Shown piece by piece: positions 36,454 through 47,700 of a stretch of DNA of 64,000 nucleotides. Source of the stretch: Chondrosia reniformis (taxonomy: Eukaryota > Porifera > Demospongiae > Chondrillida > Chondrillidae); assembly GCA_947172415.1 (NCBI GenBank), contig OX359195.1:1116001-1180000 (forward strand), given 5' to 3'. The notes under the pieces were generated by a model. It worked only from the letters and a program-made list of their open reading frames with translations, was not told the origin of the DNA and made no database searches. The position numbers were made by a program, and so were the translations under genes. Each line of letters starts with the position of its first letter. Position 1 is the stretch's first letter.

Positions 36454-36900
36454 CTCCAACTCAACCAAAACGAGGTCTCGTCTTTGTAATCAGAGATTCG
36501 TCAACGTTCAGTTCAGGATATAAGAAGATAATGTCTAAGAATGTCAAGTCAGAGACCTCAATCGACGATTATACGTACATACAGTCTATGCACATACACA
36601 TACAATCTACACACACGTAGATACAGGCGGAAGGGCGTAGTAACGGGGATTCCCTGGCTGACCTCAAAGCATATAGGGACAAGATGACGGGAGGTAGAAC
36701 AGACGTAAACATCAGCAACTGGAGCATTAGTTGAGAGTTTCCTAAAGTAAACAGACGAAGTTGGCGCTAGTGTTTGGTTCGAGTCTTCTTCACTGAGGGC
36801 GGGATATGCTGGAAGAAGATATGCCTCAACAGTTAGCCACTCGCATTATTTACATATATATGTCACGTGACTTGGAGCAGTAGTGGCTGGTCTGAACCAA
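36454..36900. promoter_or_regulatory. Shared NLR2/FNBP4-D divergent promoter region
   Basis: It contains the conserved NLR untranslated exon edge (36454, minus strand) and GTCACGTGAC at 36862-36871, both also found upstream of NLR1 and NLR3. NLR2 is transcribed leftward and FNBP4-D rightward from here, so the region may drive both. Further right, 'gttactaagcaac' at 37263-37275 resembles an RFX X-box and is kept at 58531 in copy E. Confidence 0.45.
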
Positions 36901-37501
36901 GTATACATTATGCACGAGTTCTTTTCTCCACAATTATTTCTTTCTTTCTGTAATGTATAATATTATACGCTCTATGTAGACATATTACATATGGGTTGGT
37001 ATACTTGTGTGTATACAAATATACTGTATTAGTCTTTAAGGGTTAAAGGTAATTGATGATAAATGTGGAAACGAGCTGGCTCTTGAGTATCGGCTTATTC
37101 TGATAAGAGAATCACTACTAATTAGTGAATGAAGATTACAGCTATTTTGTAGTTAGTATAAGAGGAGAAACATGAAGGAAGCATTACTATGACAATTGTA
37201 GCTTACCTTAAGCTTGTCCATGTAAGTGAAAAGTATATCCACTTTATTCTTCAAAGAGCCAGTTACTAAGCAACCGTTGACATGGAAGCTTCTGAAAGTG
37301 TGTCATTAAAATCATTATTTTTCTTATCGCCTAAAACTGTTAAGTATGTGTGTATTGGAGGGAAATGACTCTGTATAGAGCAGAATTATCTATTCAAGCA
37401 CCAATGCTCGCTGCTACTTCTCTGAAGTGGAGCAGTAGTTGCTCTTTGATATTTTTACTTGTTTTTAAAGCAATTTTCTCTTGTACGTATCTCAACTATA
37501 G

Positions 37502-40500
37502 AATCGGCTGTAGGAGGAAAATGGCAAAAACTTGAAAGCCATCCTGCCAACCCACTTCTAGGAATGATGAGTGGTTACCATAGCGACGAGGAAGGGGAAG
37601 CTGTTCAAGAAGAGGTCAGTAATAGAGTGGGCGTGTCCAACAGTGATCCCTCAAATGATACGAAACAAAAGTTGGTTGGAAAATCATTAACCTCTATGGA
37701 CACACAAATGGAAGACTTTTTGAAGGTACTGCATTATACTCTAGTGTTGTTTGTACTCGTAGCAATATATACAGTGGAATCTCATTATAGTGAAGCTAAA
37801 CGGGGAACAAATTAAGTTCTTTATATTGAATATTCACTATTATTGAATGTATATAATAGTATACAACTTTTGCTGGGGCAAAGTACTTCACTATACTGAG
37901 ATATTCACTATAAGCAATTTCGTTATTATGAGATTCTACTGTATACAAACAATGATTTTGCATTTTTATATTTGCAAATAGTTACAAGTATGTTACTAAA
38001 TATAATACCGTATAGCCGGAAATTTTGGCAAAAGAATATTTGGCAATTTTGGACAAATTTAAATATTGGTGGTTTTAAATTTGGTGGTTACCAACGTTAC
38101 AATGGATAATGTCACTATGATGCAATAATTTGGCAATTCGTGTGAAAATCACCAAATCGTTAAAATATATTCCGCCTATATTTCTGGCTATATGGTATAC
38201 GTACGTATACATACAATATATAGGATATGTTTGCAATATATCATGTACCATATTCTATAGTCTGGGACATTTATATTAGTAAAGTTATTGAATATATTAT
38301 GTATTCATCCAGATTCTGACACTTTTAATACTTTCTCTAGTTGTTTATTGAATTAACTCTAAAATGATAAATGCTAAAATTCTGTTAACCAAGCTATCAT
38401 AATCACTTTGTAAATTTGTTGTTGACGGATTTGATTCATGTGACTACCTATTTACTATTTTACAAGTGTCAAATGTGCAAAGATACGAATATAGTATTAT
38501 AATATACAAGCTGATAAAGAATACCAATTATTTAGACATGTAGTAAGCAATTAAGAGCTATATAATCCATTACTATAATGTTATTGTTTAATCTGTTTCA
38601 TAAGGTGTACAATTAATTAGTATATATACGTACATGATTTATTGAACATGAAAAATCTAATACACCATTTTCCTACATTCTATGCATACTCTATAAAAAA
38701 GCCTATACGGGAACTTAATCTGGAGAGAGCTTTGGATGAGGATACAGGAGTCTTTTCTTCCTTCTTTTCCCTTCTTTCATCCTCTTTTCCACTGGGTCAG
38801 ACAGCTATTTCTGGGAATTCCACCCTTCATCAGTGACCCTGGGAATCTTTTTCTTTTCTTGATCTTTATGAATCCTGATTTTTTGGCATTAAGTTTGATG
38901 AATGTTATGACCCGGAGGTCTTCATCAGCAATATGATAAAGAGAGATTACAAAGCTAATTTAAAGGAGTTTATTGCTCGCAGCAAATACTCCTTACCCTT
39001 CATATATAATTAATAAACATTATTTGTACAGTACATAAACGTGGCTATGTCTTGTGAGCGTACATAAATTTAGGTAGTACTAGAGGGTCACAAAGAGATG
39101 GAGAATCCATAAATGTGTTTCTCTCACTCTACCAGACTCTGATTTTCAACATGAGAACACTTGTGGTTAAAGTATCTACAGTGTGGAACCTCCATAATCA
39201 GGACACCCTCGGGACCAGATCCAGTGTCCTGATTATGGAGGTGTCATAAAAGTACATTCAACAACTTGAAGAGATACTGTCAAGACTCAGAGAAAGATCA
39301 CTCTTGCCAGAATTTACGTGTCCGCAATACGGAATAGAGAGGTGTCCATATTTGGGAGGGTGCCATTGTATCGTGGTTAATGGATTTTCAATCGGGACCG
39401 CAACAATGTGTCTGCACTAGCGAGGTGTCCGCTATCAGGAGGTGTCCACTATAGTTAATGTCTGGCAGCTATCCCATAATCTAATTGGATTGCAACCCTG
39501 CCCCCATTACTGTACAGCTATCATCATTCAATCACATCCAGTATTTTATAATTTAAAAAACTCATCATCCAGGAGGGAAAAACTGAGTTTCCACGTAATA
39601 TTGAAGGAAAAGTATGAAATCTAATGTTTTATTGTATTGGAGGTAGAGTATCTAGATTGGCTATCCTAACCTCTAGGTTGTACAATTTAAGAATGGTATT
39701 TAGCTTAGGGCAAATGTCTCCCAAACAGCACCCCTTGATATCATTGTTAAGTCAGTGAGTGAGTTGTCATATTATGCCATGTGACTGTCAGGTGACTGTC
39801 CATGTGACTGTCCATGTGACTGTCAGGTGACTGTCAGCTGACTCTCCATGGCTACATTGCTCAAAAATGACTAGTTTAGTAACTTGTGGTGTGGTACCAC
39901 CATTTTTATTTTAGTACATCTTTATGATTGTTGTGGTTCCAATCACTTGGACGATCTTGTTTGGAATATCCCTCAATCTTGTTTACTTTTGCCTACTTTA
40001 TGACCACCTGATTGAGCAATTGTTCATTTAATGTGAATGAAATATTGCAATGATTCTTTTCATGTTTGTTCTCCTCAGGCTATCAGCACACTGGAGTCTG
40101 ACAATGCTCCACCCTCCTCCCCAGTCAGGGAGACCTCTGACGACAAGAGGGAGGAGAGGGACCACGTGAGAACTGAAGGAGAATCTACTGAAAACATTCC
40201 TGTTAATTCCAACCAAATGGAGGAATCCTCAAGGTACATATACGTATATTATCAAAAATATTGTAATTTTACAGGACCTGCTCACAAATCCATGTCTGTG
40301 GAAACAGGTATCCTTTTTAAAATAATTTTATGTCTGTCTGTCCGTCTGTCTATCCGTCTTTCCGTCTGTCTATTCGTCTGCTTGTCTCTCTCTCTGTCTG
40401 TCTGTCTGTCTGTCTATGATAGCTCTTAGTTCTTACAATTCATACTCGATCGCCCAAACATAGAAGTGATGTGTATAGTTAAGTTTCAGTATGCCACTTC

Positions 40501-43500
40501 TGCAATGTTAGTTACTTTTTCTAGATGTGCCAATCACTGTTATAGTGCCATCCCTACTTCTAACTTTGAATGTTTTTATTTAACTTCTTTATTACCTGTA
40601 GTCAAGATGAATATTAATATAGTTGTGGTATGCATATCTTTATTACCTGTAGTCAAGATGAATATTAATATAGTTGTGGTTGGCATATCTTTATTACCTG
40701 TAGTCAAGATGAATGGCAGATGTGCACTGATCAAAACTCTGGCTATACCTATTACTGGAATACTGTCACTAACAATGTATCCTGGACACTCCCACAAGGG
40801 GTCACGCCCACCAACCTACAGGACAAGGACACTTCTAACATTGATATGAGTGTGAGTGAAGAGAACACTGGTGAAGTTGTGTACGGCCCAACCATCCTGG
40901 AGGAGGCGGAGTCAGGTGTCCCCTCCCCCTCCCCATGCACGGCAGAGATACAGGAGGAGACTGATCTCCAGGAGAATGTAGATCCTGAGGAAGATGACAA
41001 GACTGGTACCACTCTGAAATTGGATATGCAAAATGTAAATGGGAATGAGGATTCAGAAGCCAATCAAGATGGAGTCAGTTTAGTGGGATATGTTCCTTCA
41101 GAATCAGACGAGTCGGACATTGATAACATGCTTGACAGTGCACTGGAGGCTATCCTGGAGGAGGGACCACGTAACGGAGACACACTGCCAACCAGTCAGA
41201 AACCAATCACAGAAGCTGGTCCAGATAGTCCTTTAGCTAAAAAGACAAGAATAGCAGACAATTTAGAAGATGAAGAAAGTGTTACTAGAGATGATAGCAG
41301 TAAAGATGATGTTGATGGTATGGAAGTGGGTGTGACTGGTGATAAAGAGGGAGTGGCTAACTTGAAGCCCAACAATGGAAGTAATCGGCCTCAACTGCAA
41401 GATTGTTCGGAGGAGGAGAACTTGTGTAATCCCAATCTTACTAAGGTATGCATTGATTGAGGTATGCATAGATAGTACACATTATGTAATGGATTCATAA
41501 GATTGCGTAATTCTATATATTATATATACATATGTACACTGTCTTTGAGATGGTTCATCTTTTAGTCTTTTGAATGTCTAGAGATGCAGTCAGTTCTTTT
41601 AGAATCAAACGTTTTTACCCTGGCGATCTTCTTCAGTCACTTTCTCTTGAAATGTTCAAAAGACTAAAGATGGTCATATAGCAATTGCTTCTTCGTGTTT
41701 TTCCTCTCTACTGTATTAGGAGACTACAGAGCTCACTTGTAAAATGATTTTAAAGAGGCTAGCCCTATTAGGAGCTGTTACCATGGGAACACATCCACTT
41801 ATTATAGAATTAATCAAAGTTGAGGTTTGTACATATATAATATATTGCACTGCTCTTCTCCACTATTGTCAGGTAGCATCTCATTTTACAGGTCAGAGTC
41901 AATGATTGGAGAGAGGGGGTGTTACCAACACAATATCTCTTGCAGAAATTAGAGGAAACTACCCTTGCCCTGCAAGAATATGAGACTCAAGTAGCTCCAA
42001 CTGGATGGACTTTTGTTTGGGATAGGTGGGTGCTTTATGCATTTGGTATACTCACTTCAGATCACATGATAGTCACATGACATTTAAACTGACAAACTGT
42101 GCTGTAATAAATCTTTGAAACTAAGCCTCTGAAAGTGTGGCTCGCACTAGTCTCCCTAGAGACATAGTAACTCGTTCAGTACACCAGAGGGAAGTTTGAT
42201 TATAGAGATTTCCTCATGGCAGAGCAAGTTTGATGTAGTCAGTTAGGAGGTGTGAGTTGCTATGGTAATGAATAATTCGGATTGTTATCTTCTAACATAT
42301 GTACATGCATTTTACTGATCAAAGAATTATCTATATTTTCTTATTAAATTGTGTATCTAACATTTAAATATTTACATATATTCTATTTAGCTGCAATTAT
42401 TGAACATTTCTATATGCTTTTCAGTGCTTTTGTACTAAACTCTATTCAGTTCCTCTATTGACACTATATCACTTCTTCCATTGTAATGTAGTGATTTTGA
42501 AAGGTATTACTACTATAATGCTGTCACTGATAAGGCTTCATGGGACTTTCCCTCTGATGACGTCATAGAGGGCGGGGCCATAGGACAGGGAAGAGAAGCT
42601 AGTGAGGAACAGACTCCAATCAAAATGCAGAAGAATGTACACTCCTCCCACTCAAGAGAGACCACACCTCCACCAGGTATATAAGCTATATCAAGTAAAA
42701 ATGAACAAATTAGAGACTTTCAGATCAAAACTGATCTTGGCTCCGATGTCTCATCAGCGGAGTCTGGAGTTCTGGAACTTCACCTAATGGGAACCAGAGT
42801 CTTCCTGGTTTCCATTTAAGTGAACCTCTGTTTCACCCTGCATTGAACTTCTTATATACATTCTGTAGGTGTTGAAGAATTAATTGCTCTACCTACAGTT
42901 GAGGGGGTGTGGCAAGGTCCTCCTCCTCCCCCTCCCCCTCCCTTAGAAGAAGGGGAAATCCCTCCGTCTCCTCCAACTCCCCCGTCTCCTCCTCCAGATG
43001 AAGAAGCAGAGAAAGATGAAAGTGAGAGCGATCCTGAAGAATTTATAGTTAAAGCTGAGCCTCAAATTTATTATGGTCCAGTGGGTCCTCCCGGAAGATT
43101 GAGTGATGTAAGTCTGCTCGTGTGAACTGTACAGTACATATCACATAAACTGGTACTATAGTAAGTGGGATATTTTCGAGGATAGAAATTTTTGTGAATC
43201 TTTGAAAAGGTCCTCAGAATAAATGTGATTATTATTTCACTGTTGCTGAGAGTGAGAGCTAATCATGTGAAACTCAAGAAAAATGGCGGATCGAGGAAAT
43301 TTTTATGATTTTGGGGTTAGCTTGCAAATTAGAATAGTATACAGCTAAACTAAAGATGTCATGTAGAGCCAATGAACTCCTCCCATATAAGGTGGCTAGA
43401 ATCTAAGGATGCTGGGAAAACAAATAGTGTCAACGTCCCAATGTATGTGTCTGAAACATGAACACTCAAATGATCCATGTTCCTCACAATACAAGGGTAC

Positions 43501-43812
43501 ATTTCAAACTATGGTCCAGGGTGATCGCTTTAGAGGGATCTCTATACTGAAATGGACGTATAACACCTGTAGGTGACCACTGAAGGTGCTGTAGGGTCAT
43601 GAGAAGGCAGTCCGAGTCAGGACAGTGATTCAGAACCAAAGAAGAAGAAATCAAAGAAGGTCTGCTACCGAGTAGTAGTCAATAGTGTTACTTGTAAATG
43701 AATGATGTCCTACGTACTTCCTCTGCAGGTTAAAGTTAGTGTACAGGGAAGGAAAGGAAAGACCATCACATCACTCTTACAGAAGTGGTCAGGACTACAT
43801 CAGAACAATTAA
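37502..43812 (+). CDS. FNBP4-like copy D, nine exons, premature stop in exon 8
   Basis: Exons are 37502-37725, 40079-40233, 40704-41445, 41720-41824, 41892-42025, 42504-42676, 42869-43107, 43573-43659 and 43729-43812, all phase-consistent; about 647 aa if the stop is ignored. In order the product has NPLLGMMSGYHSDEEGE, a helix ending QMEDFLK, WW1 (WQMCTDQNSGYTYYW), an acidic region, a conserved helix VRVNDWREGVLPTQYLLQKL, WW2 (GWTFVWDR-YYYYN), a polyproline run, a lysine-rich exon and KTITSLLQKW. This order matches vertebrate formin-binding protein 4, a nuclear/cytoplasmic WW protein. The start codon is not located: the first listed exon begins in phase 1 after an acceptor. TGA at 43600-43602 (AGA in copies A-C) cuts about 47 residues. 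The acceptor of exon 3 is triplicated. Confidence 0.8.
37772..37941. mobile_element. TA-flanked MITE in FNBP4-D intron
   Basis: About 170 bp flanked by TA, with left end CAGTGGAATCTCATTATAG and right end 'ttattatgagattctactg', an imperfect inverted repeat of mariner/pogo MITE type. The same element at 59041-59134 in copy E lacks its centre. Confidence 0.65.
39179..39451. mobile_element. TA-flanked pogo-type MITE, present in D and absent in E
   Basis: The left end CAGTGTGGAACCTCCATAAT and right end 'caggaggtgtccacta' are related inverted repeats flanked by TA. The equivalent site in copy E (62881-62890) is uninterrupted. The left 60 bp also folds on itself (the 'cctccataatcaggacac' arm has its complement at 39225-39242). 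No coding capacity. Confidence 0.65.
40330..40425 (+). repeat. TCTG/TCCG microsatellite
   Basis: A degenerate array of 'gtctgtctgtccgtctgtct' type in the FNBP4-D intron before WW1. A shorter version lies at 63654-63680 in copy E. Confidence 0.85.
40575..40703 (+). repeat. 51-bp repeat duplicating the WW1 splice acceptor (copy D)
   Basis: Acceptors 'ttacctgtag|tcaagatgaa' are spaced 51 bp apart with exon edges at 40602, 40653 and 40704. The first two lead to an immediate TAA; the third opens the WW exon. Confidence 0.85.
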
Positions 43813-44159
43813 CTTGTTATAATACTTCACTACATTCTGATCACGAGTCTATCTAGATCTGTTGATATTATATAAATATGATGAGGAGTGTCTTAACTAT
43901 ATATAATTCTTCTCAAATGAGATATGGCACCTCTATACTGGTTTTAATTGTATAATTATTAATAAATGATATGATTCTCATTACAATGGCATTGAGAGAT
44001 GCACTTAAAGTGTTTTCTGTTCTCTGCAATGTCCTCTCATCAGATGACATATACGTATCACTACAACAGAGAGCTCACTTCCATACCATGCATGTAACAT
44101 TCCTCCCTATAGGAGGTACTCATTGATGATGAGAGGACGGCCAAGTTATATATAATTAC

Positions 44160-44360
44160 TGAGCCACCCATATGTGACTGGTTGCTAGGAGACTGAGGGG
44201 AAATTACAAGGTAGACTCCACCCATGTGACTGGTTGCTAGGAGACTGAGGGGAAATTAGAAGGTAGACTCCACCCATATGTGACTGGTTGCTAGGAGACT
44301 GAGGGAAGTTCAAAGGTAGACTCCACCCATAAGGGACTGGTTGCTAGGAGACTGAAGGGA
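44160..44360 (+). repeat. 54-bp minisatellite, about 4 units
   Basis: Same unit as at 3565-4200, after FNBP4-D and before the 3' end of NLR3. One unit has 'aagggactgg' in place of 'atgtgactgg'. Confidence 0.85.
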
Positions 44361-44723
44361 AAATTACTAAATAGCAGACCTATATAATATCATTTCTCTT
44401 TACATGCAACTCTCTTCTCTGGTAATTATTCATATCATATATAATTAATACTTAAATAATTATTGATATCTGATACAAAATATCTGTTTCAAACAAAAGG
44501 TTAATTGGTCACGAGTTCAAACAATAACAGTCTGTTTCACAAATAATCATCTCCATATGGCCATAGAACTAAAAGAGAAGAATTACATATTCACAAGTTA
44601 CATAATATAACGTATTCCTATAAATAACACAGTCCACATGTGACACTATTTGGATTGAAATTAGTAAATCTACTGTTAATCAAACTACCTATTACATGTA
44701 CAAAATCAGATGATGAAAGACAT

Positions 44724-47700
44724 TCACTTACCTTGAACAATGAGTCTCAATTTCTTGTTGAATTTTCTGACATTATCAATTACTTCCTGTTTAGGAGCAT
44801 ATTCTTTGTATTCCTCATTCATCACCAGTTTCAACTCTCTGAGATTCTGATTGGCTGCTGCTCCCTTTAGAATGCTCTCTGCAACATTCCTCCAGTTGAT
44901 TTCACTGTATTCACAACCCACTGTCAACCTTTCTAGTATAGTGTTCTTCTTGACAGCTTGTTCAACTGATGTCAAGACATCTTTTTCAGTGACATCCTGG
45001 ATATTCTGTACAAGTGTATCCAGTACAATTAAATACATGTACTACAATATGAAGTGATTACCTAATCTAAAACACTCAGAGGCCATAGACTGGAACAAGC
45101 TAGTCAAATAAACCTAAACTTTGTAATAAGCAGACTGGATATACCTTTAATAAGTAAGGGAAAGTAATATTTACTAGCGATAGGCAGTCAAGTGTACCTC
45201 AGACTGGAATGTTTTAGTACTGATGGTGAGTTCTTTCAATGAAGTGTTGTCACGTAGACATCCAATAGCATTAGCAATGTCCCTCAGTGTGATGTTGTAA
45301 CAGTGACCTATATAGGAGTCACCAATTGTAACACTCTTCACTCCACTTTGCAGTAGTTGCACAAGTAATGCTCCATTTCCTGTCAGTTGAAGGAACCAAT
45401 CAGATTACAGTACATTAACAAACTGAAAATTTATATTTAATGCTTATGTAATAGTTTGAAATGTTGCAGAGAGAGGCTATACATTGGCTACTAATCACTT
45501 GAAAGGGACACTTTACTGAACACAACCATTCTATTGAGATGACTGTATAGAGTACATGATCCTCATAGTTGATGAAACTTATTAAGTCCATAGGCAATAC
45601 ATTCTGTACATGAAGTTATAAAACCTACCTTCAAAGTCACATCTTGCCAGTTCAACTTGTTCCAATGAAGGATTCTGGATCATTCCCTTCAATATACTGG
45701 AGGACAGTGTTTGATGTCTACCAGCTCCCATGGTGACCTTCCTGAGTGTGCTGCACTGTCCAACTCCACATTCAACAAGATCAGTGAGACCTTCCTGTAT
45801 ACACCACACATAACAGAGATGTGATATACACATGGGAATACACTATACAAAAGTGTCAACTGAAATATCACATCACAATTGAGTGGATATAACAATAAAA
45901 TGTCTTCTGCTCAGAACAAGGTTAGCTGACATGATGTAAACATTGTGTGGATGAAATAATTACATGGAAATGAGACAGCACTTCCAGTCTCTACATACCA
46001 GTTGATCTGAGTGAACAGTGAATAAGAAGAGAACTCTCTAATAATCAAATGGATTGGACCGGTCAGAAGGATTGACCATTTGAACTAATTTGCACCACAC
46101 AAGATACCTCTCTCTTCTCAAATGAACACTTTCACTGCTAAACAATACAGTTATTACATATCTTTTGTTGGACCAACTATTGAATAGCCATAAGACTGCT
46201 ACACATTATCAATTAAACAGGAGGAACAAAGTGAACCCTCTAAAGATAAGTTAGTTATGTCATATACTTGAAAAGTAATACTAGTCAGTAGCTTCTGCAC
46301 AGCCTTTCACAGATCCTGTCTACATACACTTGGAACTCATTTCAGATACACATACAAGGGCTATATAGCTATGAGGAGATATAGTGTTAGGTGTGTATGG
46401 GCCAGAGTGGTGAATGGGGAGAGTGAAGCGGAGAAGATAATATTCTATATATCATCATCATCATCAAACTCACAGGTAATGAAGTTCTGTGCCTCAGTCC
46501 AAACTCAAACTCTTTTATTTCACTGCTTCTAAGACAGTCAAACACTTTACAACATTGTGGCACTCCTTCCATCCTCCAGAGACAAAGTGTCTTTATTGAG
46601 CTCTTCTTCATACAACTCACAACACAGGCTAGTAACTCTACAAAATCTTCATCTACAAAAAGTTACAAAATATACTACATACAATCACACACCACCAGGT
46701 TATCAGGACTAGACCTCATATTGACAAGTTAACAAGTTATAACAACTTTACTACAATTTTCACACAAAATGTATAAAAACATTCTTAAGAAATCAATAGA
46801 CTTTGATAACAATACACTTACCTGAGCAATCAGTAAAGTGAACATTTACTTTCTTCACGTTTACTTTGTCTTTGATACCAAACAAGAACACTTTCATCAA
46901 ATTCAAACTACACCACCGATCTAATGTCACATCTTCCAGTCTGGGGTGCCTCCTAATGCACTAGAGTATAAAGACGTTGATTGATCACTCAAGAATAACA
47001 ATATATACAAGTGCTTATCTAAATAGAGAATTACTACACATAAAGACATATCTCAACATTCACACTTAACACTGCACACAAGTGTCATACAGTGAGATCT
47101 CATGTGACCAGCAACCAATCACATGTAGTGACTACAGCTGATTATAGATGTCCCATAGCTGCATTCACTGGTTTGTGTCACATACATGATACACTATTTA
47201 GCTGGATAGAATATGAACACATTTCAGTGGAATGGAACATATATAAAGTGACCACTGACCAAATACAATATTCACTATTAATAGACTATATAACTGTCCA
47301 TATAAAGATTAACATTTCTCAACTAAAATATTAGCTGTTCTGTATAGAGGTTTTACTGTTCTTTACACTTGTATGTATTCCACAACTCACATTGACACTG
47401 GCATCAATAGCACCATCTTCATAATAACATTCCTTCATCTCCATGGTAACCAATTGTGGCAGGTTGTCAAGTAAGACCTTTAAGTCATCATGTGTAAAGT
47501 TGACCCTCAACAGACTAAGAGATTTCAACTGATGACAAGTAAATACTGAGCTCATTAGCACACTTGCCTTCACCTTCTGACCACCTACAAAGCAACAAGA
47601 AAGGATATACGGTATATTCAGTAAAAAAGTTAACGTTCTACGTCGCAAGCACGCCGGTAGCCCTAGCCGTAGCCGTAGCCATATAGTACGTATGTACACT

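Noticed and set aside
37350-37535. Plus-strand ORF joining FNBP4 exon 1 upstream (also 58632 in E)
   Set aside because: The frame into the exon is open in E only because of an intronic indel; D differs, and an acceptor precedes the conserved part.
38642-39010. ORFs in the FNBP4-D intron (and 59857-60255 in E)
   Set aside because: Reading frames differ between D and E by indels, no splice sites link them to FNBP4, and no domain is recognised.
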